Source: Bradyrhizobium frederickii (GTDB taxonomy: Bacteria; Pseudomonadota; Alphaproteobacteria; Rhizobiales; Xanthobacteraceae). From it: a DNA stretch of 64,000 nt. The stretch covers positions 1 through 64,000 of the forward strand of contig NZ_SPQS01000026.1 of NCBI RefSeq assembly GCF_004570865.1, read 5' to 3'. How positions within the stretch are numbered: the first letter of the stretch is position 1; each line of letters starts with the position of its first letter. The notes below the pieces were generated by a model. The model made no database searches. It was not told the origin of the DNA and saw nothing but the letters and a program-made list of their open reading frames with translations. Positions 35,101 to 43,898 of this stretch are shown here, piece after piece. The position numbers and the translations under genes are program-made.

Positions 35101-36151
35101 GCCGCCCGATAGCAGCGATCTCCGATGGTGAGGCGACGGGCAGCCTTTCAGGCACTTGCTGGTTCACCCAGCCAAGCAAGGTCGCGACATCGCCCGCCAT
35201 TCCTGGCGAGGCAGGAAAAGCTTTCGGATCTGCGGCGGGCAGCTTGTCGATCACAAGCAGCCTCGTATCCGTCCGAGTGCCATGCTTGGTGTAAAAGCTG
35301 CCGTCGAGAGCCGCAGAAAAGACGACCCGCCCGCGTTCCTGGAGCCGCACAAAGGCATCTCGCCATGTCGGGTTATCCGGCGCGAAGCTCGCGCCAGCGA
35401 TGGCGACGAGGCGTCCACCGTCGCAAAGACGCGCGAACGCCGAAGCGACGTGGCGGAGAGCCGCATCCGCCATCCGTCGATCGACATTGGCCAACGCGGA
35501 GAACGGCGGGTTCATCAGTACGACGCTTGGTACGAAACTGGCGTCGAGATGATCGTCGATCTGGGCGGCGTCGAACCGCGTAACCTTAACGCTTGCGAAG
35601 AGATGATCGAGCAGCGACGCGCGGGCCTCGGCCAGTTCGTTCATCACCAAGGCACCGCCAGCGAGCTCGGCAAACACGGCGAGCAAACCGGTCCCCGCGG
35701 AGGGCTCCAGGACGCGATCGGCCGGCGTAATGCCGGCTGCGGTGCATGCCGCAAGCCCGAGCTGGATCGGTGTCGAGAATTGCTGAAGCGCCTGACTGTC
35801 CTCGGAACGCCGCGTATGGGTCGGCAAACAGCTCGCGACCTTCACAAGCATCGGCAGCATGGCGACGGTCGAGCCGGCCTTGGCGCGCATGGCCGGGCCG
35901 AACTTGCGAAGGAACAGAACGGTTGCCGCCTCGCAGACGTCATAGGCGGTTTTCCAGTTCCAAACGCCGGCTGTGTCCGAAGCGCCAAAGGCGGCTTCCA
36001 TGGCGCTACGCAAAACAGCGGCATCGATGCGCCGGCCGCGTTCGAGCTCGGTCAGAAGCTGTCGCGCGGCCCTGACGGCGGCTGAGGTGAGATTTGCAGC
36101 GGCACGCATGGAGAGCGGCGTGGCGACGCCGCCGGCAAGAGATTCGGTCAT
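32167..36151 (-). pseudogene. DNA methylase/Strawberry-notch-like helicase, internal deletion
   Basis: Two frames, 36151-34505 and about 34530-32167, together encode most of a very large ICE protein. Part 1 has an N6-methylase-like core (DRVLEPSAGTGLLAVFAE; VVLMNPPFSALANV) and the helicase Walker A (FLGDGTGAGKGRQVAGIL), stopping after KLIEDAQRDW. Part 2 resumes at VTGATTVHNLAYAQRLGLWGG and runs through helicase domain 2 (RILVFSDAGGTGRSYHAEL, IQGLGRTNRTNQAQPP). The roughly 100 residues expected between, with the DEAH box, are absent. ATG 36151 has the conserved N-terminus. Helicase activity should be lost. Confidence 0.85.
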
Positions 36152-36267
36152 GGCAGGATTTCTTTCGGAGAGCAGGAACGAGTCGAACCATCAGGCGCTC
36201 TCCTCCGCCCCAACGGCTCAAACCCTTCCCGGCCTAGCTCTCCCTCTGAGCCCTCGCCCATAAGAAT

Positions 36268-36323
36268 GGGGACCGGCATTCTGCACCGGTCCCCAAGCAA
36301 CTGCAGGACGGCCGGAGCCGTCC
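36268..36323. terminator. Two tandem hairpins between parB-like and helicase genes
   Basis: Stem 1 pairs GGGGACCGG (36268-36276) with CCGGTCCCC (36286-36294). Stem 2 pairs GGACGGC (36306-36312) with GCCGTCC (36317-36323) around a CGGA loop. They lie just downstream of the ParB-like gene on the transcribed strand, suggesting attenuation or RNA stabilisation between the two genes. Confidence 0.6.
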
Positions 36324-36335
36324 CGCTTTGTGTTT

Positions 36336-38453
36336 TCACTCGGCCGCGTCGAGCTGTTGCGGATCGTCGTCGCTGGCGTTCTCTTGATCCTCATCATCGG
36401 CGAGGAATTCGGGAAGCGGGCCCGCTTCGCCCTCCTGTCCCACTGGCGCCGCATCGGGATCGACGAGACGCAGCGGCTCCGGCAACCAACCCGAGCCATC
36501 CAGAAGGCGCTCGGCCTCCTTGGCCATGTCGGCCTTCTTCAGATGGTCGATCAGTTGCGCCGACAACTCGCCCTTCGCTTCCCGCACGGCCTCCAGAATA
36601 CGCGGCTTGGTGACCCGGCCGAAATAGTTGTCGATGGTCGCTCGCCAGCCAGCCTGCGCCATGTCAAGCCCGACCGCGCGCGCCAGCACGTCAGCCTGGT
36701 CAAGACGCGTGCGGACACCGTGCGCGGAGACGCGGCCCTGATTGGCGCGATTGGCCGGTTCAAAGACGGCGTTGACCGCGAATGACGCGCAGTGGGCGAA
36801 CAGCGATGCCTGTGCACCACCATCGAGAGCCGTCAGCGTGTCCCACAGATCGTTCTCGCTCTTCGGCAACCGTGCCTTCCAGGCTTCATGCCGCGCCTCG
36901 ACAGCCTTGGCCGAGACGCTTTCTCGCAGCCCCGGAGCTTGAGCGGGAAAATTTGGCGTGCGAAGGCCGATCTCAAGACAGCTCCCGGACGAGGCGAACC
37001 GGTAAAAGGCCGTCAGCACGAAGTTATGCAGCACCGCCTGGAACGCGACCGCTGGATTTTCTGCCAGCGCATCCCGCAATGCCAGCGTACGATGCGCCGT
37101 CAGCTCGATAATCAGCCGATCCGGCAGAGGCCTGGCCGCGTCCTCATCATCTTCTTCAGCATCAGGAGCACTACCTGCGACCGCTATGACCGAGCGCTGG
37201 ACGGAAGAGCCCCCTCCTTGACCTTCGGTCGACGACGCATCAGCGCCCTGCTCGGCATCAGGATCGGCTGCCGGCACCTCGTCCTCTGGCCGGACGTAAC
37301 CCCGGTCCACGGAGAGGCGCCCTTCGGAATCGATGCTGATGAAGACGCCGGCTCGGGCGATCTCCGACTGATCATAAAGCATCGGCCGGTCTTCGAATGC
37401 CGCCAGTGCCGACTCGATTGCGCCGAGACGCTGATCGACCTCGTCGGGCAATTCGTCGGCATCCTGATAATCGGTTTGGAGCTTGGCCTGCTCGGCGTTC
37501 AGCGCATCGATGGTGGCCTGCTCCTCAGGCGAGAGATCGACAGGTCTGCCCTCGATTTCTCTTAGGCCTTGGATGTGACCGTAGGGGAACTCTACGGCGA
37601 TCGATATCCACTTCCAACCTTCGGCGGCAATCGTCTCAGCCTCGGCCTTGAGCTTTTCGGTTACGAGGCGGTCGAGCAGCACGACGTCCTGAAGCCAGCC
37701 GCCGTCGTCGTGCTCGAACAGATCCCGCAGAACGCCGCCACCCGCGTTCTGATAGGCATCAAGGCCCACAAATTGGGCGCGGCGATCGGACCAGCGTACG
37801 GTGTTCTCGGTGAGCAAGCGCCGGATAAGGTAAGGCTCGTCATAGCCGGAACGGCTGACATTCTCCCAGACTTGCTCCTGGCGGGCGTGATCGGCCGTGA
37901 CCGAGAACGCCATGAGCTGCTCGAGAGTCATGCCGTCTTCGGCATAGACTTCATGCAGCTTCGGCGACACCGACGCCAGCCGTAGGCGCTGCTTGACAAT
38001 TGCAGGGTTCACGAAATGGCGGGCGGCAATGTCTTCCTCGCTCATGCCGAGATCGCGGAGTGTCTGGAAGGCCCGAAACTGATCGAGCGGGTGCAGGCCG
38101 ACCCGCTCATCGTTCTCCGCCACCGAATCGTCCTCCGCAATGCCCCCTTCGCGAACAACGCAGGGCACCGCCTGCGACTTCGACATCCGCTTTTGCTTCA
38201 CCAGAAGCTCGAGAGCGCGATAACGCCTGCCACCCGCCGGCACCTCGAACATGCCGGTCTCGTTGCCAGCTGCATCAACAACGGCCCGGACACTCAGACT
38301 TTGCAGAAGCGTACGCTGCGCGATGCTCTCGGCTAGCTGCTCGATCGAAACACCGGCCTTGACGCGGCGAACGTTCGACTGGCTGAGCACGAGCTTATTG
38401 AAGGGAATGTCCCGGGAAGGCGACAGCGTGATCTTTTGGACGGCTTTCGTCAT
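36336..38453 (-). CDS. ParB/RepB/Spo0J family protein (large ICE type)
   Basis: A 705-residue protein. The ParB N-terminal nuclease-like domain covers about residues 12-110 (LVLSQSNVRRVKAGVSIEQLAESIAQ, FEVPAGGRRYRALELLV), then a KorB-like HTH region (LGMSEEDIAARHFVNPAIVKQRLRLASV). The long C-terminal half is acidic and specific to ICE-borne ParB-like proteins. It may bind element DNA for partition or act as a nuclease in transfer. ATG 38453 (MTKAVQKITLSPSRDI) is the family start. Confidence 0.88.
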   Translation of the reverse strand: MTKAVQKITLSPSRDIPFNKLVLSQSNVRRVKAGVSIEQLAESIAQRTLLQSLSVRAVVDAAGNETGMFEVPAGGRRYRALELLVKQKRMSKSQAVPCVVREGGIAEDDSVAENDERVGLHPLDQFRAFQTLRDLGMSEEDIAARHFVNPAIVKQRLRLASVSPKLHEVYAEDGMTLEQLMAFSVTADHARQEQVWENVSRSGYDEPYLIRRLLTENTVRWSDRRAQFVGLDAYQNAGGGVLRDLFEHDDGGWLQDVVLLDRLVTEKLKAEAETIAAEGWKWISIAVEFPYGHIQGLREIEGRPVDLSPEEQATIDALNAEQAKLQTDYQDADELPDEVDQRLGAIESALAAFEDRPMLYDQSEIARAGVFISIDSEGRLSVDRGYVRPEDEVPAADPDAEQGADASSTEGQGGGSSVQRSVIAVAGSAPDAEEDDEDAARPLPDRLIIELTAHRTLALRDALAENPAVAFQAVLHNFVLTAFYRFASSGSCLEIGLRTPNFPAQAPGLRESVSAKAVEARHEAWKARLPKSENDLWDTLTALDGGAQASLFAHCASFAVNAVFEPANRANQGRVSAHGVRTRLDQADVLARAVGLDMAQAGWRATIDNYFGRVTKPRILEAVREAKGELSAQLIDHLKKADMAKEAERLLDGSGWLPEPLRLVDPDAAPVGQEGEAGPLPEFLADDEDQENASDDDPQQLDAAE

Positions 38454-38556
38454 TTTGGCTCTCCACGACGGGCGGCCGTGAGACTCTCTCTTGGCTTCCA
38501 ACCCGTCGCGAACAGCCTCCCCTCCTCTCACTCTCGCGCGGCCACCAGGCCAAGCA

Positions 38557-39519
38557 TCACGCCGTCTCGTGATCGGCGACAGCCGAATCCAACGATGCGG
38601 GCTCAATGGACCCGGGAACGAAGCCGAGCAAATAGTCCACGGCCTTGCTCGCCTGTGAGGCGGCACGCACGATGGCCCGACTGTCTTCACGTAGGACTTC
38701 AAGCCAGGAACCGATATAGTCGGCATGGCGCACGGTCGGGACGATCCCGAGCGATGCGCAGCTGAAAGCGGAGCTCAACTCGGCGACCAGTTCTTCAAAG
38801 GCATATTTCTTCGTACCGTAGGATCCGCTCTGGTCGCGATTGAGGCGCGAGGGATGCCCGGTCGCATGGCCGAGTTCATGCAAGGCCGTACGGTGCCAGT
38901 TGATGGGTTCGAAATAGGCCTGCGGTGGCGGGACCTGAACATAGTCTTCGGCTGTTGCGTAGAATGCGCGATCTCCACCAATGCGAAATGGAATTCCGCT
39001 GGCCTTGATGAGGGCGTCAACCGTGGGTTCAATCAGGCCAGCCGGCGGTGGCGGAGCAGCGGTTGCGATGCCGTCTGGCAGTTCCTCGCACTGATCGACG
39101 TTGAAAACGGTAAATCGTTTGAGGAATGGAATCGTCTGCGCGTCTTCACCGGTCTCGGCGGCGCGGCGCTTTTCGTCATTCGGCACGAAACGATCTGCGT
39201 AAACAACAGTAGTACCGCGCTCTCCCTTGCGAACGTGGCCGCCAAGCGAGAGCGCCTGACGAAAGGTGAGCCAACTTTGACCTGTAAATCCGCGTTCGAT
39301 CACGGCTCCCCAGAGGATGAGGATGTTCACCCCACTGTATTGCCGGTTGGTCGACGCGTTTTTCGGCATGGCCAGCGGCGCTTTCGCCGCGGCAGTACCC
39401 CAGGGCTGAACCCAGGGGACACGTCCGGCCTCAAGCTCGGCAATGATCTTATCGGTGATTTCGCTATAGAGGTTCGCCCGGTCGTGGCCGGCGCGCGCGC
39501 AAGCATTAAGGTTTGACAT
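38557..39519 (-). CDS. ardC: ArdC-like antirestriction / zincin metallopeptidase
   Basis: A 320-residue protein. The N-terminal ArdC ssDNA-binding domain (DKIIAELEAGRVPWVQPWG, NRQYSGVNILILWGA, QALSLGGHVRKGERG) is followed by a zincin-like domain with RTALHELGHATGHPSRLNRD (HEXXH-type) and YAFEELVAELSSAF. ArdC proteins protect incoming single-stranded DNA from host restriction during conjugation. ATG 39519 gives the standard start MSNLNACARAGHDRANLYSE. Confidence 0.9.
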   Translation of the reverse strand: MSNLNACARAGHDRANLYSEITDKIIAELEAGRVPWVQPWGTAAAKAPLAMPKNASTNRQYSGVNILILWGAVIERGFTGQSWLTFRQALSLGGHVRKGERGTTVVYADRFVPNDEKRRAAETGEDAQTIPFLKRFTVFNVDQCEELPDGIATAAPPPPAGLIEPTVDALIKASGIPFRIGGDRAFYATAEDYVQVPPPQAYFEPINWHRTALHELGHATGHPSRLNRDQSGSYGTKKYAFEELVAELSSAFSCASLGIVPTVRHADYIGSWLEVLREDSRAIVRAASQASKAVDYLLGFVPGSIEPASLDSAVADHETA

Positions 39520-39679
39520 CGCGGGTCTCCGCGACGGGCACCGCGAGCCTCTCTCGCAGCTTTTAACCCGCCACGAAAAAACCCAGCCTGCACTCTTACT
39601 TTCAGCCTCTAGCGCCATCTACCTGGGACCCAGGCCCGATCAGGCGTGTGCACAAGGGCGCATCGCCTCAAGGGAAAAT

Positions 39680-39924
39680 GGCACCCGGAGAGCGTGAGCA
39701 TAGCGACCCGAAGGGGCACGCGGGTCCGAGTGCAGCGACGACACCGGTTCAATAGCGGCACCCGGGAACGGGGCAGTGATAGCGATCGCCGCAGGCGAGC
39801 CCCTTTCCCGAGTGCCCCCGGCGAGGAGCACCAAAGCTCTGGCGCGAGGGATCGAAGCCGCAAGGCCGAGACGCTGCGCGGCTCGGTTCACGAGAGCGCG
39901 GTGCGGCCCTGGCCGCACGCGCCA
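39680..39924. repeat. Dispersed repeat copy R1
   Basis: About 245 bases sharing long blocks with copy R4 at 49943-50190, for example CATAGCGACCCGAA, GGGCACGCGGGTCCGA, CACCCGGGAACGGGGCAGTG and CCCCTTTCCCGAGTGCCCCC. It ends in a perfect hairpin GTGCGGCC-CT-GGCCGCAC (39901-39918). No coding frame is convincing. Overlapping frames on both strands are products of the GC-rich composition. Confidence 0.8.
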
Positions 39925-40052
39925 AAACCTGAGCGAACATGATGCGGGCAATGATACGAGAACCGCCTGGCATTTTCACAGGGGTCTCACAATTGTGGAA
40001 GAGAGGTCTGTGGGCGGAGCGAAAGCGAAGACCACTCGCGGACGCGGCGAAA

Positions 40053-40217
40053 GAGGCACCCGCAGGAGGGTCAGCATAGCGCCGACGCGTAGCGGCGGGA
40101 CCCGGGACCGAGTGCCGTCGCGAGACCGGTTAAGAAGGCACCCGACCCGAAGGGCAGTGATAGCGACGCCGGCATGCAATGACGGCGGGCCCGAGGGCGA
40201 GTGCCTCCGGCGAGCGA
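40053..40217. repeat. Dispersed repeat copy R2 (diverged, first half only)
   Basis: Shares order and sequence with the first half of R1: CACCCG, CAGCATAGCG, GACCCGGGACCGAGTGCCGTCGCG, GAGACCGGTTAAGAAGGCACCCG, GGGCAGTGATAGCGACGCCGGC. More diverged and without the terminal GTGCGGC hairpin. Together with R1 it fills most of the 39520-40338 gene-free stretch between ardC and a small lysine-rich gene. Confidence 0.65.
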
Positions 40218-40338
40218 CTCAATGCGGCTTCACGTCTGCTTGGTATCAATTTTGCTTTTGTGATAACGTCTCACTCGTGCGCATGTCTATGCACGTCGTG
40301 GGCATGTTCACTGAGAGCCAATTCTTACAGAGGACGAC

Positions 40339-40425
40339 ATGGCCAAGAAAGCGAAGAAGGCAAAGAAGACGACGAAATCAGCTACCAAGAAGGTGGCGAA
40401 GAAGACTTCAAAGAAAAAGAAGTAG
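40339..40425 (+). CDS. 28-residue lysine-rich protein
   Basis: The frame reads MAKKAKKAKKTTKSATKKVA then KKTSKKKK and TAG: 17 of 28 residues are Lys, the rest mostly Ala/Thr/Ser. A purine-rich ribosome-binding site (CAGAGGACG) precedes the ATG. It resembles the tails of bacterial histone H1-like proteins and would bind nucleic acids by charge. It lies between repeat copies and before a strong terminator at 40547, which supports it being a transcribed unit. Function unknown. Confidence 0.6.
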   Translation: MAKKAKKAKKTTKSATKKVAKKTSKKKK

Positions 40426-40546
40426 TCGTATCGGCTACTGATCTATTGCCGCCTCCGGGTCGCAACCCGGATGAAAAGCGAGACCTTCCCAAAGGATATG
40501 AAGCGTCCTTTGCAGCCGTTTGGTATCGCGGCACGCTAAGATAAAG

Positions 40547-40590
40547 CCGGACCTTTGTGCAGGTGGCTGCTGCATAAAGGTCCGGTTTTT
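40547..40590 (+). terminator. Strong intrinsic terminator
   Basis: CCGGACCTTTGTGCAG (40547-40562) pairs with CTGCATAAAGGTCCGG (40570-40585), a 16-bp stem with one G-T pair, followed by five T. It would end plus-strand transcripts coming from the lysine-rich gene about 120 bases upstream. Confidence 0.85.
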
Positions 40591-40599
40591 CGTTTCTGT

Positions 40600-40712
40600 C
40601 CCGCGAGGGAATTATCTTCTCGTGCGCAAGGGATCGAAGCCGCAAGGCCGAGACGCTGCGCGACTCGGTTCACGAGAGCCCGGTGCGGCGACAGCCGCAC
40701 GCGCAAAACGGA
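40600..40712. repeat. Dispersed repeat copy R3 (second half only)
   Basis: Matches the second half of R1 and R4: CCCGCGAGG, GCAAGGGATCGAAGCCGC, AAGGCCGAGACGCTGCGCG, CTCGGTTCACGAGAGC, then the hairpin GTGCGGC-GACA-GCCGCAC (40683-40700). The loop differs from R1 while the stem is kept. Confidence 0.75.
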
Positions 40713-40918
40713 CCAAGAAGCAACCACCTGTGCTCGGACGTCTGAAGCATCGGAAAACGGTTCTTCTGTTCGTTTTTGTCCACCCTAGCATCTGGCCGGG
40801 CGGAAAATTCGGCCTTTGAAGGACCACGAGATCCCACGATCCGGAATCCCAGTCGTGTGTTAGCGATGGGGAACGTCTGCGGGACTAAACGATTCGTCTC
40901 AGCATGGGAGAACCTTCA

Positions 40919-41197
40919 ATGCTGATGACCAAGCAGAGACGGCCAGCGTTCCGCACCCTGCGCGGTTGGGCGATCAACGTGCTGAACGAAGCCGGCGCCA
41001 TCCGCGAGTGCGAGGAGCACGGTTGGATGCAAGACCGTGCCGATCCGCATGCACGAGAGCGGGCCTTCGACATCGCCCGTCGAGATCCGCCAGCAGACGT
41101 ATCCCGTCAGGCAGTGGAGGCCGCGATTCGCGACGCGCTGGACTCGATTGGTGATACCTGCCCAGAATGCCCTCCTGACGAGGAGGACCGGCTCTAG
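40919..41197 (+). CDS. Conserved small hypothetical protein
   Basis: A 92-residue protein: RPAFRTLRGWAINVLNEAGAIRECEEHGWMQD, RERAFDIARRDPPADVSRQAVEAAIRDALDSIGDTC, CPPDEEDRL. It is soluble and charged, with three Cys near the ends. It resembles small Bradyrhizobium hypothetical proteins, but no domain is recognised. ATG 40919 is chosen because GGAGAA lies 6 bases upstream; ATG 40904 would consume that site. Confidence 0.7.
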   Translation: MLMTKQRRPAFRTLRGWAINVLNEAGAIRECEEHGWMQDRADPHARERAFDIARRDPPADVSRQAVEAAIRDALDSIGDTCPECPPDEEDRL

Positions 41198-41222
41198 GCC
41201 CCGACGCCGACCCTACTCCGCC

Positions 41223-41411
41223 TCAGCGGCGCAGCCGTTTCTCCACGCGCTTGCGCGCGTTGCCGACCTTTTTGACGGCCTTCTTCACCGCTGGCGCCGA
41301 CCTTCCGGTTTTCTTTGCCTCGTACTGCACTTCGTAGTCCTGCCCGCCTGCCACCCGCGCCCGGTCCTGCCTTCGTCCGCGCGCCGTTTTGCTCTTTTTT
41401 GCTCCCGCCAT
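41223..41411 (-). CDS. DUF3606-like small basic protein
   Basis: A 62-residue protein with a basic N-terminus (MAGAKKSKTARGRRQDRARV) and the DUF3606 core DYEVQYEAKKTGRSAPAVKKAVKKVGNARKRVEKRL. DUF3606 proteins are small helical proteins of unknown function, abundant in rhizobia. ATG 41411 has AGGAGGCACCC upstream on the minus strand, so it is preferred over ATG 41432. Confidence 0.82.
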   Translation of the reverse strand: MAGAKKSKTARGRRQDRARVAGGQDYEVQYEAKKTGRSAPAVKKAVKKVGNARKRVEKRLRR

Positions 41412-41655
41412 GGGTGCCTCCTGTTGTGACATCGAAGCAACGCGACAGGGATTCGCAGGTTCCGGAACGATTCGAACTGTGCCAATTTGAATCGTCTGTA
41501 GCGTGGAGTTCTTCAGTGGCGTTTCAGCGTAAAAAGCAGGCGGTTATCGGCGTCAACGCGCCTTTCCCCGGCTTCATCGAACCGGCCCTGGCCACCTCGA
41601 GCGATAAGGTGCCGTCCCTGCATTACGCCACACGCACTGAAGGATTGGCCCTTGA

Positions 41656-42603
41656 ATGAGCCGGACGTCGACCCTGCCCAAGCGCTTACAGCCAATGCTC
41701 GCTACGCTCACCGACGCGCCGTTCGACGACCCCGACTGGGTTTTCGAGGATAAGTACGATGGCTTCCGGATGATCGCGGAAGTCCGGCGGGGCAAGGTTT
41801 CGCTCTACAGCCGCAACGGCAAGATCATCAGCCGCAGCTATATCGAGGTCGCCAAAGCGCTGGAGGGCGTGAAGGGCGACGCCGTGATCGATGGCGAACT
41901 CGTTGCGATCGGAAAGGACGGCGTCTCGCATTTCCAGCTACTTCAGAACGCATTGCGGCATGAAGCGAAGCTCCTGTATTGCGCGTTCGATCTCATGTTT
42001 CAGAACACAGTTGACTTGCGCAAACAGCCTCTTCTCGAGCGCAAGGAACGGCTGAAAGCGATCTTGCCGCGTCACCGGCTGATTACCTTCAGCCGTCACC
42101 GCAAAGCGAGCGGCACAAAATTCTTCGCCGAGGCCGAGCGGAAGGGTTTGGAAGGCGTCATGGCGAAGCGCGCCGACAGCGCGTATGCGTCCGGAAGCCG
42201 GACGGCGGATTGGCTGAAGATCAAGACAGCAAAGCGGCAGGAAGTGGTGATCGCGGGCTTCACGGCGCCGAGGCGTACAAGACCATACTTCGGCGCCCTG
42301 GTCCTCGCCGTACGGGAAGACGACACATGGCGCTATATCGGACATGTTGGCACTGGCTTCAGCCACAAGGTCCTGGAAGACCTCCACACCAAACTCATGA
42401 AGCTGACGACCCCGAAATCGCCCTTCCCTGCCAAAGTGAAGGACGAGGCTGCCACGACCTGGGTCAAGCCCTCGTTGGTTGCCGAGGTCAAATTTGCGGA
42501 GTGGACGAGTAAGGGCGAACTGCGCCAGCCCGTCTACCTCGGGCTCAGGTCCGACAAGCGGGCGAAGGACGTCGTGCGAGAGCGAGAACGTCCGCGCAAG
42601 TAG
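41656..42603 (+). CDS. ligD: LigD-type ATP-dependent DNA ligase
   Basis: A 315-residue ligase-only member of the LigD/LigC family for non-homologous end joining. The adenylation motif is FEDKYDGFRMIAEV with the nucleotidyl-accepting Lys near residue 34; further motifs are VIDGELVAI, YCAFDLMF, EGVMAKRADSAY and DWLKIKTAKRQEVVIAGF. The C-terminal OB-fold domain follows (GALVLAVREDDTWRYIGHVGTGFS, ATTWVKPSLVAEVKFAEWT). The polymerase and nuclease domains of full LigD are not attached. Ku is encoded about 1.3 kb away on the other strand. Confidence 0.92.
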   Translation: MSRTSTLPKRLQPMLATLTDAPFDDPDWVFEDKYDGFRMIAEVRRGKVSLYSRNGKIISRSYIEVAKALEGVKGDAVIDGELVAIGKDGVSHFQLLQNALRHEAKLLYCAFDLMFQNTVDLRKQPLLERKERLKAILPRHRLITFSRHRKASGTKFFAEAERKGLEGVMAKRADSAYASGSRTADWLKIKTAKRQEVVIAGFTAPRRTRPYFGALVLAVREDDTWRYIGHVGTGFSHKVLEDLHTKLMKLTTPKSPFPAKVKDEAATTWVKPSLVAEVKFAEWTSKGELRQPVYLGLRSDKRAKDVVRERERPRK

Positions 42604-42657
42604 TGCTTCCCTTCGGCGAAAGCCGGCAAAAAGGTTTGACGCACCCTCCGCCGACAC

Positions 42658-43122
42658 TCACTCGCCTCCAAGGTCGTGGATTTCCGGTCGCATGCCGTCA
42701 GGCGTGAGTTCGAGCGTCGCAAACGTGATCGGCAGCTGGAAACGGCGAGGTCCCGCGCTGCCGGGATTCAGGTAGAGAATGCCACCGACCGTGTCGATCT
42801 TCGGCACGTGGGAATGCCCGGAGACGATGACGTCGATGCCGGCGCCGGGATCGACCTTCAGCGTCTTCAGGTCGTGCAGAACGTAGATCGACTTGTCCGC
42901 CAGACGTACGAGTTTCGTGTCGGGGTAGTCGCGAGCCCACTCGCCACTGTCCACGTTTCCACGAATGGCGGTGACAGGGGCGATCCGGCGAAGTGCGTCA
43001 ACGATCTCGGGGCGCCCGATGTCGCCGGCATGGATGATATGATCGACGTCCGCCAGGCCTCGTTCCGCCTCGGGCCTCAACAGGCCGTGCGTGTCCGAAA
43101 TGATTCCAATCCTGAAGATCAT
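42658..43122 (-). CDS. YfcE/MJ0936-type metallophosphoesterase
   Basis: A 154-residue calcineurin-like phosphodiesterase with all metal-binding motifs: IGIISDTHGLLRPE, IIHAGDIG, AIRGNVDSG, VIVSGHSHVPK, and NPGSAGPRR at the C-terminus. The family hydrolyses small phosphodiesters; the natural substrate is unknown. Its ATG overlaps the NUDIX stop by 4 bases, so the two genes are co-translated in a small operon. Confidence 0.92.
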   Translation of the reverse strand: MIFRIGIISDTHGLLRPEAERGLADVDHIIHAGDIGRPEIVDALRRIAPVTAIRGNVDSGEWARDYPDTKLVRLADKSIYVLHDLKTLKVDPGAGIDVIVSGHSHVPKIDTVGGILYLNPGSAGPRRFQLPITFATLELTPDGMRPEIHDLGGE

Positions 43123-43622
43123 TTCCCGGCGCTCTCAACGGCGATCGCCAAAAGACGATCGAGAAGCTCTACCTGCCCGGACAGCATCTTCTTCCGCGCA
43201 AACTCGATATCGAACCATTCCGCGCGGTCGACTTCGGGAAAGCTCTGCCGTCGACCGCTTCGTGGCGGCCATTCGATATCGAAGGTATTGCTGGTTAGCG
43301 CAGCTGGGTCAAAATGGCCCTCGCCGGCGAATGCGATGACGCGCTTCCCACCGTGCTGTCGGATCTCCCCCAGCGGCTGGAGCGGACCAATCGAAGCACT
43401 CGGACCGAGTTCTTCGGCAAACTCGCGCCGCGCGACCTGCTCCGGAGCATCCGCGGCGTCGATTTCGCCCTTAGGAATGGACCAGGCGCCATCATCCTTA
43501 TTGCGCCAGAACGGACCGCCGGGATGAACGAGCAGTACCTCGAGCCCCCGCGCTCCCTTGCGGTATGCGAGAATGCCCGCGCTCAAGGTCGATCTCCTGG
43601 AAGTCTTGTTCACCGCAGCCAT
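43119..43622 (-). CDS. NUDIX hydrolase
   Basis: A 167-residue pyrophosphohydrolase. The Nudix box is KGEIDAADAPEQVARREFAEELG, with Asp in place of the first Glu but the metal-binding REFAEE intact. Upstream are SAGILAYRKGARGLEVLLVHPGGPFW and DDGAWSIPKGE. It probably cleans or recycles nucleotide derivatives next to the NHEJ genes. The final segment (FPEVDRAEWFDIEFARKKM) is typical of the family. The start codon overlaps a short upstream frame. Confidence 0.9.
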   Translation of the reverse strand: MAAVNKTSRRSTLSAGILAYRKGARGLEVLLVHPGGPFWRNKDDGAWSIPKGEIDAADAPEQVARREFAEELGPSASIGPLQPLGEIRQHGGKRVIAFAGEGHFDPAALTSNTFDIEWPPRSGRRQSFPEVDRAEWFDIEFARKKMLSGQVELLDRLLAIAVESAGK

Positions 43623-43780
43623 ATCGCCCCTACTTTGCAGAGCAGTCGAATGCCGGCGAGCCGTCCTGCCATACTGGACCGCGCTCGCTGCTTAGCCTCG
43701 TCCACGGCCCTATGCAGCGCGGCTTCGGCCTCGCGGTCGGCCGCCTTGCTGGCGCGCGCACCGACCCGCCGGGCCGCCAC
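43610..43780 (-). CDS. Possible small helical protein upstream of the NUDIX gene
   Basis: From GTG 43780 the frame reads VAARRVGARASKAADREAEAALHRAVDEAKQRARSSMAGRLAGIRLL, then CKVGAIWLR and TGA, about 56 residues. It is Ala/Arg/Glu-rich with amphipathic helical character, and its stop overlaps the NUDIX start, as in coupled genes. There is no known domain and no strong start; composition alone could be chance. Confidence 0.3.
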   Translation of the reverse strand: MAARRVGARASKAADREAEAALHRAVDEAKQRARSSMAGRLAGIRLLCKVGAIWLR

Positions 43781-43898
43781 TAGACGGCCGACAATACGAT
43801 CTCGGGTGACCTCGTTGAGATGGGATTAGCCATTCGCCAAAGCCTGCCGCGGACAACGAAGTAGTGGCCGTCCATCGTCACCGGATACTTCACGACGC

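Noticed and set aside
35156..36085. Plus-strand frame opposite the methylase part (309 codons)
   Set aside because: Shadow of the methylase/helicase gene, whose SAM and NPPF motifs are on the minus strand.
39640..40441. Several frames in the repeat region R1/R2
   Set aside because: They are Arg/Ser/Pro-rich on every strand and follow the repeat, not a gene.
40437..40544. Short plus-strand frame LPPPGRNPDEKRDLPKGYEASF onward, before the terminator
   Set aside because: Protein-like composition but no usable start codon after the lysine-rich gene stop; may be a remnant, not supported as a gene.
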